Below, piece after piece: positions 1 through 7,622 of a stretch of DNA of 40,589 nucleotides. The stretch covers positions 1 through 40,589 of the forward strand of contig JANQPZ010000288.1 of the NCBI GenBank assembly GCA_028285215.1, read 5' to 3'. The notes beneath the pieces were generated by a model. The model saw only the letters and a list, made by a program, of their open reading frames with translations. It was not told where the DNA came from and did not search any database. How positions within the stretch are numbered: the stretch's first letter is position 1; the number at the start of each line of letters is the position of its first letter. This DNA is from Rhodovibrionaceae bacterium (GTDB lineage Bacteria; Pseudomonadota; Alphaproteobacteria; Kiloniellales; DSM-21159). Position numbers and translations under genes: made by a program.

Positions 1-1
1 G

Positions 2-475
2 GGCGGCAGCCCGCCTGAGGGCCGTGCGCTGGGTCTCTCCTTCGCCGGCTACGGCAGCTCCATGGCGGCCGGCGTCGTCGAGATCTCGCTCGACCGGGAT
101 AGCGGCTGGATCACCGTGCACCGCCTCTGGGCGGCCGTCGACGGCGGTCTCATCGTCTCGCCGGACAACGCCCAGGCGCAGGTCGAAGGCGGCATCGTCT
201 ACGGCCTCGGCAGCGCCCTGAAGGAGCGGGTCACGATCCGCAACGGCGAGGTGGAGCAGAACAACTTCTACGACTACGAGATCCTGCGCGCCAACGAGAT
301 CCCCGAGATCCAGGTGCAGTTTCAGGTCAGCGACGGTCCGCCGACCGGCATGGGCGAGGTGGGCACACCGATGACGGCGGGCGCCATCGCCAACGCGTTC
401 CATACCCTGACCGGCAAGCGGCTGCGGCACATGCCCTTCACGCCGGAGCGGGTGATGGCGGCATTGGCCAGCTAA
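2..475 (+). CDS. Molybdenum hydroxylase large subunit, C-terminal part (xanthine dehydrogenase family)
   Basis: This is the end of a gene whose start lies left of the window; the frame is open from base 2 to the TAA at 473-475, about 157 residues. It matches the C-terminal molybdopterin-binding domain of the xanthine dehydrogenase, aldehyde oxidase and isoquinoline 1-oxidoreductase family. Visible signatures are VEGGIVYGLGSAL, a family stretch before the active site, and GMGEVGTPMTAGAIANA, which holds the Glu that acts as catalytic base near the Mo centre. Such enzymes hydroxylate aldehydes or N-heterocycles using water and pass electrons through 2Fe-2S and FAD subunits, which would be encoded upstream. 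The substrate cannot be told from this fragment. It is the only plus-strand gene in the first 12 kb and converges on the catabolic operon to its right. The family call is firm and the subfamily is open. Confidence 0.9.
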   Translation, partial: GGSPPEGRALGLSFAGYGSSMAAGVVEISLDRDSGWITVHRLWAAVDGGLIVSPDNAQAQVEGGIVYGLGSALKERVTIRNGEVEQNNFYDYEILRANEIPEIQVQFQVSDGPPTGMGEVGTPMTAGAIANAFHTLTGKRLRHMPFTPERVMAALAS

Positions 476-525
476 AGCGCGATCGTCTCAGGCGGAAGCG
501 CTTCGCTTCCGCCTGAGACGTGAAT
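473..525 (+). repeat. Dispersed palindromic repeat, copy 1 (also a likely terminator)
   Basis: A perfect 17-base inverted repeat, CGTCTCAGGCGGAAGCG at 484-500 and its complement at 504-520, leaves a 3-base loop. The unit starts at the TAA stop of the molybdenum hydroxylase and reads AGCGCGATC before the stem and TGAAT after it. It matches a second copy at 36631-36683 (minus strand) at 42 of 53 positions by hand count. It lies between two converging genes and could end transcription both ways, although no U-tract follows. Confidence 0.75.
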
Positions 526-579
526 GTGCCCTCCAACCTTATGAGTAGAACAGGATCGAACAATCGGGGAGGCTCAGCT

Positions 580-726
580 TCAATCCCTTTGCGCTGAGTC
601 TCGCGGTTCGCTCCGTTTCATGGCACGCGCCTGCAGGGACACCCACCAGAGCACGCCCGCACCGATAAAGAACAGGCCCAAACCGGCAAGAAACAAGCAT
701 AAGAACAGGGCCGGAGACATACCCAT
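580..726 (-). CDS. Small single-pass membrane protein, 48 residues, unknown function
   Basis: A short reading frame with a strong ribosome site: GGAGG at 732-736 lies 5 bases before the ATG at 724-726, and the TGA is at 580-582. The product starts MGMSPALFLCLFLAGLGLFF, continues IGAGVLWWVS as one hydrophobic helix (about residues 5-30), and ends in a short charged tail, LQARAMKRSEPRDSAQRD. This suggests an inner-membrane peptide with a cytoplasmic tail rich in Arg, Lys, Asp and Glu. It lies 93 bases downstream of the GFA-domain gene on the same strand, so it could be the last gene of that operon. I recognise no family. An ATG three codons in (MSPALF) is a possible alternative start. The case rests on the ribosome site and the composition. 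Confidence 0.55.
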   Translation of the reverse strand: MGMSPALFLCLFLAGLGLFFIGAGVLWWVSLQARAMKRSEPRDSAQRD

Positions 727-819
727 ATCATCCTCCGTACTCGACAAGAGCTGCCCGCCGCAAGTCGCCGCTGTTCATAGCACCGTTAAACCGTCCTACT
801 CCACGTACGAAACGGAACT

Positions 820-1245
820 CTATTCAGAGACACCGAACTGCGCGGCGATCTCCGCCCCGGTCATGTTCTGCGTCTCGTTGGAGAAGTCATAGAAGTCGGG
901 TTTTTCGTCGATGAAGACCTGATGGTCGAAGATCAGCCCCTCCTCGTTCTCGAAGATCCCGGCGGGAACCATGAGCTGGCCCGTTTCCTTGAGGCGGTAG
1001 AACAGATGGCTTCCACAACGACCGCAGAAGCCGCGGTCGGCCCAGGGGGAGGAGTCGAAGACCTTCACTTCGTCTTCACCCTCGAAAGCGACCTCCGTGC
1101 CGCAGTCCACAGCCAGCAGAGGCCCGCCGCTCCATCGCCGGCACATCTTGCAGTGACAGGCGCCAGCGCTGCCGCTTGCGCGTCTTGCGGTGATCCTGAC
1201 AACGCCGCAAAGACACTGTCCCCGGCGTTCTACTGCATCCGGCAT
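820..1245 (-). CDS. GFA-family (CENP-V/GFA domain) zinc protein
   Basis: This 141-residue protein has the full zinc ligand set of the GFA fold: CLC at residues 11-13, CHCKMC at 30-35 and CGRC at 74-77. The family is named after a glutathione-dependent formaldehyde-activating enzyme of Paracoccus. Most members have no proven activity, and spontaneous adduct formation has been argued for the founder. The ATG at 1243-1245 follows GGAGGAG at good spacing. The gene lies 43 bases after the nitrilase-family gene on the same strand and is probably the end of the sox/ABC operon. Sarcosine oxidase releases formaldehyde when tetrahydrofolate is limiting, so a formaldehyde- or glutathione-linked role is attractive, but this is inferred from context only. 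Confidence 0.88.
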   Translation of the reverse strand: MPDAVERRGQCLCGVVRITARRASGSAGACHCKMCRRWSGGPLLAVDCGTEVAFEGEDEVKVFDSSPWADRGFCGRCGSHLFYRLKETGQLMVPAGIFENEEGLIFDHQVFIDEKPDFYDFSNETQNMTGAEIAAQFGVSE

Positions 1246-1288
1246 TCGCTCCTCCTCCTACTCGTTTCATCGTGCACCGACTGCCAGA

Positions 1289-2065
1289 TCAAGAATAGAG
1301 ATCGTCGCGCAGATCTGCGAAGTAGGGATTTACGCGACGCAGCCGTGCGATATCCGCAGGATCGATCTCTGCGATCAACAAGGCTTCGCCATCCGCCTCG
1401 GCGCGCAGCAGCGCGGTGCCGTCGGGACCGATCAGACAGGAGCGGCCGACGTAAGCGAGATCGCCTTCCGTCCCCACGCGATTGACATAGGCGACAAAGA
1501 CTCCGTTCTCGTAGGCACGGGTTGGTACCAGCGTGTCGGCGACGATGCTGTAGGGTGCCATCAGCGCGGTCGGCACGGCGATCACATCGGCCCCAGCGAC
1601 CGCCAGGGCGCGCACCGCCTCCGGGAACTCGACGTCGTAGCAGATCAACAGCCCGACTTTCAGGCCGTCAAGCTCCACCAGTGGGGGCCGGCGCGGTCCG
1701 CGCACGAAGAGGCGCTGCTCCTGCGAGCCGAAGAGGTGCGCCTTGCGGTAGAGCCCCCTTCGGCCGTCGCGGTCGACGAAGAGAGCGGCGTTGTAAACCT
1801 CCTCCCCGTGATACTCCGGAAAGCCGTAGAGCAGAGCCAGACCGTGCCGGGCGGCGATCCCGGCGGCGCGCTGCGCGGCCGGGCCGTCGGCCCGTTCGGC
1901 CAGTTCCCAGGTCTGCTCGCCGATATTGTAGCCGGTGAGAAACATCTCCGGCGCGATCAGCAATCGGGCGCCCTGAGCCGCCGCCTCGGCAGCCTTGGTC
2001 TCCAGCAGGTCCAGGTTGGCGCTCACGGAGCCGGCGCCGGCGGTCTGGAACAGCGCGACCTTCAC
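1289..2065 (-). CDS. Carbon-nitrogen hydrolase (nitrilase superfamily), R-amidase-like
   Basis: This 258-residue single-domain nitrilase-superfamily enzyme has a complete Glu-Lys-Cys triad: Glu40 in APEMF, Lys108 in YRKAH and Cys142 in LLICYDVEFPE. Members hydrolyse amides, N-carbamoyl amines or nitriles in the cytoplasm. The sequence after the nucleophile (FPEAVRALAVAGADVIAVPTA) is typical of the amidase and carbamoylase branches rather than true nitrilases. The start is the GTG at 2063-2065, which overlaps the TGA of the upstream permease gene (GTGA) and implies translational coupling. Its place at the end of a transporter operon that also holds a guanidino-type deiminase resembles the agmatine deiminase and N-carbamoylputrescine amidase pair. 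It may therefore remove the carbamoyl group left by that enzyme. The substrate is not known. Confidence 0.87.
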   Translation of the reverse strand: MKVALFQTAGAGSVSANLDLLETKAAEAAAQGARLLIAPEMFLTGYNIGEQTWELAERADGPAAQRAAGIAARHGLALLYGFPEYHGEEVYNAALFVDRDGRRGLYRKAHLFGSQEQRLFVRGPRRPPLVELDGLKVGLLICYDVEFPEAVRALAVAGADVIAVPTALMAPYSIVADTLVPTRAYENGVFVAYVNRVGTEGDLAYVGRSCLIGPDGTALLRAEADGEALLIAEIDPADIARLRRVNPYFADLRDDLYS

Positions 2066-2865
2066 GTCTCTCGTCCCTGCAGGGCACCCAACAGCCGGGG
2101 CAGGTTGCCGAAGCGGGCGATCAACCCAAAGACCAGCAGCGCGACGGCGACGAAAACCACGGCCACGGCCGCCATCACCGGCGTGTAGCCGTAGCGCAGC
2201 GAATTGAAGATCTTGATCGGCAGGGTCTCGACCGTGAAGCCGGCGACCATGTAGGCCACGATGTACTCGTTGAGGCTGAGCACGAAGGCGAAGGCGAAGC
2301 CGCTGACGATGTAGGGCCGCACCAGGGGAAAGATCACGCTGCGAAAGATCTGCCCGGGGGTCGCACCCATGGTGGCAGCCGCCTCGACCAGGCCGCGGTC
2401 GATGGATTGAAAGCCCAGGCTGATGGTCACCATCGGCAGGGTAACGAAGAAGATGGCGTGGCTGATCACCACGGTCACGTAGTTGCCGTAGAGCCCAACG
2501 GTGGCCCAGAACGCCAGGAAGCCCAAAGCCGAGATCACAGGCGGCAGCACGAAGGGCGCCGTGCCGAGCGTGTAGAGCGCCGCCGCGTAGCGCACCCGCC
2601 AGCGCCAGAGGAAGTAGGCCAGCGGCAGGGCGATGGAGACAGCCAGAGTCGCCGAGAGCGCAGCGATGGACAGGGAGTTGAGCAGCGCGTTCGACCAGCC
2701 GCTGTCGCGAAGGATGTCGGCGAACCACTGCAGACTGAACCCCCGCGGCGGGAAATGGAGCACCCGGCCTTCGTTCAGCGCGACGCCGGCGATCACCACC
2801 AGAGGCGCAGCCAGGATCAGAGCGACAGCAGCCATGAAGACGCGGATGCCCCAGAGGCCCATCAT
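2062..2865 (-). CDS. ABC transporter permease, PotC-like
   Basis: This 267-residue inner-membrane permease has about six hydrophobic segments and the EAA loop that contacts the ATPase (EAAATMGATPGQIFRSVIFP). It is the second permease of a spermidine/putrescine-type importer. The start is the ATG at 2863-2865, which overlaps the TGA of the preceding permease as ATGA; a second ATG follows directly. Its own stop overlaps the start of the nitrilase-family gene. These overlaps fix the order binding protein, ATPase, permease 1, permease 2, hydrolase as one translationally coupled unit. Substrates of this transporter class include polyamines and other cationic or betaine-like compounds, so the name alone does not define the ligand. 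Confidence 0.92.
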   Translation of the reverse strand: MMGLWGIRVFMAAVALILAAPLVVIAGVALNEGRVLHFPPRGFSLQWFADILRDSGWSNALLNSLSIAALSATLAVSIALPLAYFLWRWRVRYAAALYTLGTAPFVLPPVISALGFLAFWATVGLYGNYVTVVISHAIFFVTLPMVTISLGFQSIDRGLVEAAATMGATPGQIFRSVIFPLVRPYIVSGFAFAFVLSLNEYIVAYMVAGFTVETLPIKIFNSLRYGYTPVMAAVAVVFVAVALLVFGLIARFGNLPRLLGALQGRET

Positions 2866-3725
2866 GCCGCCCTCCGCCGCCCCAGCAGCAAAGTCAGGCC
2901 GACCAGCGACAGGCTGACCAGCATGAGGAACAGCGCCATCGCGGCGCCGAACGGCAGGTTGGATTGGAAGATCGCCTGATCGGTGATCATCACCGAGATG
3001 GTCCAGTGCTGCGGCCGGCCGAGCAGCTGCGGCAGGAGGTAGATGCCCAGCGTAAAGACGAAAGCGAGGATCAGGCCGGAAAGGATGGCGTTCCGCGATG
3101 CCCCGACCACGACGGTGAAGAAGGCGCGCAGCGGCGAGGCGCCCATGGTCATGGCCGCCTCCACCAATTCGCGGTCCAGACGGACCAGCGTGGGATAGAG
3201 CAGCAGCACGGTGTAGGGAAAGGCCAGATAGCACATGCCGACCAGCAGCGCGGCAAAGCCGGGCGACCAGCTCTCCGGCTGCTCCAGCAGGCCGACGGCG
3301 ACCAGCAGGTTGGACAGGCCGGCCGAACGGCTGAGCAGCGTGGACCAGGCGAAACCGACGATCACCTCCGAGAGGCTCAGGACGGACAGCAGGAAAACCA
3401 GCCAGAGGATCTGCCGTCGCCGCGCCAGACGCGTCAGCAGATAGGTGAAGGGAAAGCCCAATCCGACGCAGATCACCGCCGCCAGGGCCGAGAGGCCGAG
3501 CGAGAAGCCCAGGACGTTGCCGAAGAAAGCCGACAGAAAGCGCCCGTAATTGTCGAAGGTGAAGGTGGGCTGGTAGAAACCGCCCGGCACGCGCTCGAAG
3601 AAACTGATGGTGACCATGATGCCGAAAGGCACGACGAAGAAGACCAGCAGCATCAGCGCCGGATAGATCACCGGCGCATGGTCGGCCAGCGTTCGCGGCG
3701 TCCGTCCGGTGTCCGTCGATCTCAT
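2862..3725 (-). CDS. ABC transporter permease, PotB-like
   Basis: This 287-residue permease is the first of the two membrane subunits. Its N-terminus is followed by a strong first membrane segment (APVIYPALMLLVFFVVPFGI) and a long periplasmic stretch that includes FYQPTFTFDNYGRF, the pattern of PotB/PotH-type permeases. The EAA loop reads EAAMTMGASPLRAFFTVVV. The ATG at 3723-3725 overlaps the TGA of the ATPase gene (ATGA), and its stop overlaps the next permease in the same way. It should pair with the PotC-like subunit and the ATPase to import the cargo delivered by the Tat-exported binding protein at 4839-5978. Confidence 0.92.
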   Translation of the reverse strand: MRSTDTGRTPRTLADHAPVIYPALMLLVFFVVPFGIMVTISFFERVPGGFYQPTFTFDNYGRFLSAFFGNVLGFSLGLSALAAVICVGLGFPFTYLLTRLARRRQILWLVFLLSVLSLSEVIVGFAWSTLLSRSAGLSNLLVAVGLLEQPESWSPGFAALLVGMCYLAFPYTVLLLYPTLVRLDRELVEAAMTMGASPLRAFFTVVVGASRNAILSGLILAFVFTLGIYLLPQLLGRPQHWTISVMITDQAIFQSNLPFGAAMALFLMLVSLSLVGLTLLLGRRRAA

Positions 3726-4765
3726 GCCGGAAAGACCACGATGGCCTCGGCCGGCAGCTCGACCGTCACGCGATCGCCGCTGGAGAAGGGCGGATCGCCC
3801 TCCGGAATCGCGACAGCGACCAGGCGCTGACCAGCACAGTCGATGTGAGTCTCGACCGTCTGACCGACGTCGCGGACGAAAACGACCTCGCCGGAGAGAC
3901 AGTTCGCGCCCGCAGGCGCGCCGGCGCTGAGCCGGAGATCCTCCGGCCGGATGGAGGCTGTCACAGCGCCGCTCTCGGGCCCGCCTGACGCCGCGACCTC
4001 GCCGCCCGGCAGTTCGATCCGTCCGCCCCCGCGCGCGCGGCCGTCCAGCAGGTTGGAGGTTCCGATGAAGTCCGCGACGAAGGCGTTGGCGGGATTGCGA
4101 TAGATCTCCAGGGGACGTCCCGACTGCTGTACTCGGCCGCGATCCATCACCACGATGGTGTCGGCCATGGTCATGGCCTCGCGTTGGTCGTGGGTAACCA
4201 GAATGGTGGTGACGCCGAGCCGCCGCTGCAGCAACCGCAGTTCCACCTGTAGGGCTTCGCGCAGCTTGGCATCGAGCGCGCTCAAGGGTTCGTCCAGCAG
4301 GAACAGGCGCGGATCGACCGCCAGCGCCCGCGCGATGGCGACACGCTGGCGCTGCCCTCCGGAGAGTTGGGACACCTGGCGCTCAGCGATATCGGGGAGT
4401 TGAATCAACTCCAATAGGTCCGTCACCCTGGCACGCTGCGCTGCCTTGTCGGCGCCCCGGATGGAGAGGGCATAGGCGACGTTCTCGGCCACGGTCAGAT
4501 GCGGGAAGAGTGCCAGCGACTGGAAGACCATGCCGAAGCCGCGCCTGTGCGCCGGCAGCGCCGTGATGTCCTCTCCGTCGAGGAGCAGGCGCCCGCCGCT
4601 GGGCATCTCGAGGCCCGCGATCATCCGCAGCAGAGTGGTCTTGCCGCAGCCCGAGGGGCCGAGCAGGCAGACGAAACAGCCTTGGGGCACCGTCAGATCC
4701 ACATGATCGACGGCCGTCACCGCGCCGAAGCGCTTAACGATGGAGTCTAGGCGAAGATCGGACAT
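3722..4765 (-). CDS. ABC transporter ATP-binding protein, PotA-like
   Basis: This 347-residue cytoplasmic ATPase has Walker A GPSGCGKTT, signature LSGGQRQRVAIARAL, Walker B LFLLDEPLSALD and the switch histidine in LVTHDQ. A C-terminal TOBE region (from about residue 240) is typical of PotA/FbpC-type importers. The start chosen is the ATG at 4763-4765, giving MSDLRLDSIVKRFG, the usual first strand of the family. The frame stays open further upstream, but that stretch (rich in Arg and Ser) has no family character and runs into the binding-protein gene. The stop overlaps the start of permease 1. A 73-base gap separates this gene from the binding-protein gene and holds a stem-loop. Confidence 0.93.
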   Translation of the reverse strand: MSDLRLDSIVKRFGAVTAVDHVDLTVPQGCFVCLLGPSGCGKTTLLRMIAGLEMPSGGRLLLDGEDITALPAHRRGFGMVFQSLALFPHLTVAENVAYALSIRGADKAAQRARVTDLLELIQLPDIAERQVSQLSGGQRQRVAIARALAVDPRLFLLDEPLSALDAKLREALQVELRLLQRRLGVTTILVTHDQREAMTMADTIVVMDRGRVQQSGRPLEIYRNPANAFVADFIGTSNLLDGRARGGGRIELPGGEVAASGGPESGAVTASIRPEDLRLSAGAPAGANCLSGEVVFVRDVGQTVETHIDCAGQRLVAVAIPEGDPPFSSGDRVTVELPAEAIVVFPA

Positions 4766-4794
4766 ACCGGACTGTCGACTGGAGAGCCGCGAAA

Positions 4795-4820
4795 GAGGCG
4801 GCCGCGACTGCAGCCGCCTC
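4795..4820 (-). promoter_or_regulatory. Intercistronic stem-loop between binding protein and ATPase
   Basis: An 8-base perfect inverted repeat, GAGGCGGC at 4795-4802 and GCCGCCTC at 4813-4820, encloses a 10-base loop. It lies in the 73-base gap after the binding-protein stop codon. Such hairpins often protect the binding-protein part of the mRNA so that this subunit is made in excess. There is no U-tract, so it is unlikely to be a full terminator. The role is inferred. Confidence 0.45.
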
Positions 4821-4838
4821 GACCTGAGATCAGACCCC

Positions 4839-5978
4839 TCAGCTGGTGATCGTCTCGATCCACTGTTGCTCCAGCCAGTCGCCACGCTCCGCGTACATCT
4901 GATAGTTCGGAACGATCGGCGGGATATCGCTGGCCACGGCGGAGAATTCCTCCTCGGTCAGGTCGAGCAGGTCGCGCCTGACCGTGGGCGCGGTGCCGAC
5001 GTTGCGCGACAGCGACGCCTGAATCTCGGGCTGGCACATGTAGTCGATGAAGACATGCGCTTCCTCGATCATGGTCGAGGCGCGGGTGACCGCCCAGCTG
5101 CCGGAATCGTTCACGCCCCCTTCCTTCGGGAAGGTCGAGCGCACCGGGAAGCCCTCGGCCGCGGCCAGGCCGGCGACGTCGTGATAGTACTGACCCATCG
5201 GGATTTCGCCGGTCTGCAACGCCTGCTGGAACTGCCCTTCGTCGCGGTACCAGAGCTTCACGTTCGGCTTCAGCTCGGCCAGCTTGCCCAGCACCTCCAG
5301 GATACCCTCCTCGCTGCCCAGGATGTCCTGGCCCCCGAAGTGGGTCTCGGCCGTGATCTCCAGCAGGAAGGAGTTGGTGGCCAGGGCCAGCAGGCCCAGC
5401 GTGTCGCGCTTGTCCTCAGCCCACATATCCGCCCAGGACGTCGGCGCTTCGGCGAAGACGTCGGTGTTGCTCACCAGCGTGATGTACCAGGCGACGGCCC
5501 CGATGCCGTCGATGCGGCCGTCCGGGTAGGTGTGGACGAACTGCTCGAGCAGGTTCTCCATGTGCGGCAGCTTTGCAGGATCGAGCGGCACCCAGAGTTC
5601 GGTCGACTGGCCCTTCAACATGGGCGTCTGCGCCATCATGTTGACGTCGGCCGGCGCCCGTCCGGCCCGGGCCGCCTGCTCCAATTGGACCAGCCAGGCC
5701 TCGCCGGTCGGTTCAGCCACGGACTCCACCTCGATACCGGTGGCGGCCGTGAAGTCCGGGAAGATGAACTTGTCGAAGGACTCCTGGAAATAACCGCCGT
5801 AGACACCGACCTTCAGCGGCTCGGCCGCACGCGTCTTGATGGCCGGCAGCCCGACGGCCGCAACGCCGGCGGCCGCCCCGAGGCCGCCCAGCAGCGTCCG
5901 GCGGCTGACCGTGCGGCGGCTCGGTCTCTTGCTCGGCAGTTTCGTCTTTTCGATCATGAATTTGGCTTCCCTGTTCAT
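4839..5978 (-). CDS. Extracellular solute-binding protein, PotD/PotF-like, Tat-exported
   Basis: This 379-residue periplasmic binding protein of the polyamine/iron class captures the substrate of the ABC importer encoded downstream. The N-terminus has a twin-arginine signal: SRRTLLG at residues 25-31, a hydrophobic run GGLGAAAGVAAVGLP, and probable cleavage after TRA near residue 51. The mature part starts EPLKVGVYGGYFQESFDKF, a typical first strand and loop of this fold. Tat export suggests folding before transport. The annotated ATG is at 5976-5978, but an ATG seven codons in (5955-5957) follows AGGGA and may be the true start. The ligand pocket cannot be read from sequence alone. The neighbouring catabolic genes argue for a methylated amine or guanidino compound rather than simply putrescine. 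Confidence 0.9.
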   Translation of the reverse strand: MNREAKFMIEKTKLPSKRPSRRTVSRRTLLGGLGAAAGVAAVGLPAIKTRAAEPLKVGVYGGYFQESFDKFIFPDFTAATGIEVESVAEPTGEAWLVQLEQAARAGRAPADVNMMAQTPMLKGQSTELWVPLDPAKLPHMENLLEQFVHTYPDGRIDGIGAVAWYITLVSNTDVFAEAPTSWADMWAEDKRDTLGLLALATNSFLLEITAETHFGGQDILGSEEGILEVLGKLAELKPNVKLWYRDEGQFQQALQTGEIPMGQYYHDVAGLAAAEGFPVRSTFPKEGGVNDSGSWAVTRASTMIEEAHVFIDYMCQPEIQASLSRNVGTAPTVRRDLLDLTEEEFSAVASDIPPIVPNYQMYAERGDWLEQQWIETITS

Positions 5979-6075
5979 TGCGAGCGTCGAGCGCTCTTGG
6001 CGCAGACGTTACGGATAAATCCTCGCCGGCTCAAGATGTTGCAGTGCATATAAGACGAGCTTGCGGGTCCGGCGT

Positions 6076-6939
6076 CTAAAGCGGATCGCGCACCAGCGGC
6101 ATGGTCATGCAGTGGACGCCGCCGCCGCCGCGGGTAAAGAGGTCGAGCGGCAGTTCGATCACCTCGATTCCCTCTGCCGTCATGGCCGCATTCACGGCCG
6201 TGGCATGGGCGGCCGAGATCACCCGCTCGTCGCCCAGAGCCAGCACGTTGCAGGCCATGGTCATGGCATCCTTGTAGCTGACGGGCAGCAGGCGGATCTG
6301 GTGCGCCTGCAGCCAGTCCAGCAAGCCGTCATCCAGCACCTCGCTGCAGGCCAGCGCCAGGGAGGGCGTCACCATGGAGAAGAGCACGTCCAGATGCAGA
6401 AAGTGTTCGGGGAAGGGCTGCAGGCGTACCTCCCAGCCCTCTGCGGCGAACCAGTCGGCGAACTGCCGCGCGCCGGACTCGTCCGTGCGCTCGCCGGAGT
6501 GACCGACCAGCAGCAGACCCGGGCGGATGATGTGGATGTCGCCGCCCTCCAGCGTGCCGCGCGTGGAGTAGCGCCAGACGCCGTCGGCCTGCCCGTAGAA
6601 ATCGATGACGCTGGCATACTCGCCCCGGCGTTGCGGCCGGAAGAGCTGGGTGACGACGGGTCCCCAGGGGGTCATCTGCGAGGAATCCCGGGTGTAGACC
6701 TGGTAGGGCAGATGCGGCTCGGGCTGGCTGTAGCGGCAGACGACCCCGGCGGCCTCCAGGGCCCGCACCAAGCCGTCGTACTGGGACACGAGGTCGGCCC
6801 GCGCCGGGGCGGAGGTTCCCTCCGCCAAGGTCTTCTGCGCGATGCTGTTGGTCGGCTGCCAGGCGTAATGGTCAGGCCGACACAAGAGCACCTCGCGCAG
6901 CCGCCCCGTCTCGGACTCCACAGACCATCTTTGCTGCAT
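6076..6939 (-). CDS. Guanidino-group hydrolase, DDAH/arginine deiminase superfamily
   Basis: This protein of about 287 residues has the five-bladed propeller fold of amidinotransferases, deiminases and DDAH. Counting from the chosen start, the motifs are TRD at 83-85, EGGD at 131-134, HLD at 182-184 and the nucleophile Cys277 in GGGGVHCMTMP, so the catalytic Cys-His-acid set is intact. Family enzymes attack a guanidinium carbon and release ammonia or a methylamine, giving a ureido product. The start at 6937-6939 follows GGAG (6946-6949) at 6 bases; an ATG ten codons further upstream (6967-6969) has no ribosome site. It lies between soxG (about 60 bases upstream) and the ABC importer. It could be a dimethylargininase or a deiminase for creatine-like or other guanidino acids. 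The family is sure and the substrate is not. Confidence 0.86.
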   Translation of the reverse strand: MQQRWSVESETGRLREVLLCRPDHYAWQPTNSIAQKTLAEGTSAPARADLVSQYDGLVRALEAAGVVCRYSQPEPHLPYQVYTRDSSQMTPWGPVVTQLFRPQRRGEYASVIDFYGQADGVWRYSTRGTLEGGDIHIIRPGLLLVGHSGERTDESGARQFADWFAAEGWEVRLQPFPEHFLHLDVLFSMVTPSLALACSEVLDDGLLDWLQAHQIRLLPVSYKDAMTMACNVLALGDERVISAAHATAVNAAMTAEGIEVIELPLDLFTRGGGGVHCMTMPLVRDPL

Positions 6940-6998
6940 CGCTTGCTCCAGCTCCCCCAACATGTTCACTGCTTGGATTCGAAAGGCGGGATCCTGCC

Positions 6999-7622
6999 CT
7001 AACCGGCCGGCGCGGTCACCTCGTAGCCGAAGCGGCGGGCGCGGCCGATCAGCCAGTCCCAGAGGCTCTCGGCAAAACCGCGGGCCACGACGAGATCGAA
7101 GACAGGTCCGGCCTCCGGATCGTCGCTGCGCAGGAGCAGGGTCACGGCAATGTGGCCGAGCAGTGTGGAGGCACAGGCGCCAGGCGGGAAACTCTCGACC
7201 GCAAGATCGACCGCCGTGCCGAAGGACAGGAGTTCGCGCGCCTTGGCTCCGCCAAGGCGGATCAAGGCCCGGCCATGGCTGTTGTCGACCGGCGAGGCCG
7301 TCTCGCCCAGCAGCGCCCGCAGCTCCGCGACCAGTTCGCCCTCCGCCCGGCCCTCGCCCAGGATCAGCAGAGTCTCGGGCGCGCTGTGCAACACCAACGT
7401 TGCCTCGCCGATGCTGCGCCCGGGCTGTGGCATGCGGCCGAAGCGCTCGGCGATCCGCTGCGCCATCTCCACGGCCGCACCGCGCCTGGCCTCGGCCGTC
7501 ACGATCGAAGGCGCGGGCGGCAAACTCAGACGGATGCCGATCCCGCCGTCCAGCTCGACCCGGGTCGGCAAAGCGATACCGGCCAGCGGACCGAGGCGGC
7601 GTGCGGCGCTCAGCTCAGGCAT
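6999..7622 (-). CDS. soxG: Sarcosine oxidase gamma subunit
   Basis: This 207-residue small subunit belongs to the heterotetrameric sarcosine oxidase. It is a GcvT-like fragment, and the C-terminal part (FGTAVDLAVESFPPGACASTLLGHIAVTL) is typical of SoxG. The start ATG at 7620-7622 lies inside the last codons of soxA, an 8-base overlap that suggests coupled translation. The frame remains open upstream of this ATG, but that stretch is out-of-frame soxA sequence. The subunit helps hold the tunnel between the beta-subunit flavin and the folate site of the alpha subunit. It is the fourth gene of the order soxB-soxD-soxA-soxG, the standard operon order apart from the missing folate genes. Confidence 0.92.
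   Translation of the reverse strand: MPELSAARRLGPLAGIALPTRVELDGGIGIRLSLPPAPSIVTAEARRGAAVEMAQRIAERFGRMPQPGRSIGEATLVLHSAPETLLILGEGRAEGELVAELRALLGETASPVDNSHGRALIRLGGAKARELLSFGTAVDLAVESFPPGACASTLLGHIAVTLLLRSDDPEAGPVFDLVVARGFAESLWDWLIGRARRFGYEVTAPAG

Noticed and set aside
620-892. A 90-codon plus-strand frame left of the GFA gene
   Set aside because: It overlaps the end of the GFA gene and the small membrane gene in antisense, has no ribosome site and reads as noise.
1289-2728. A 479-codon frame that would fuse permease sequence to the nitrilase-family protein
   Set aside because: Its first half is the permease gene read out of frame. The GTG at 2063-2065, coupled to the permease stop, gives a complete nitrilase-fold protein.
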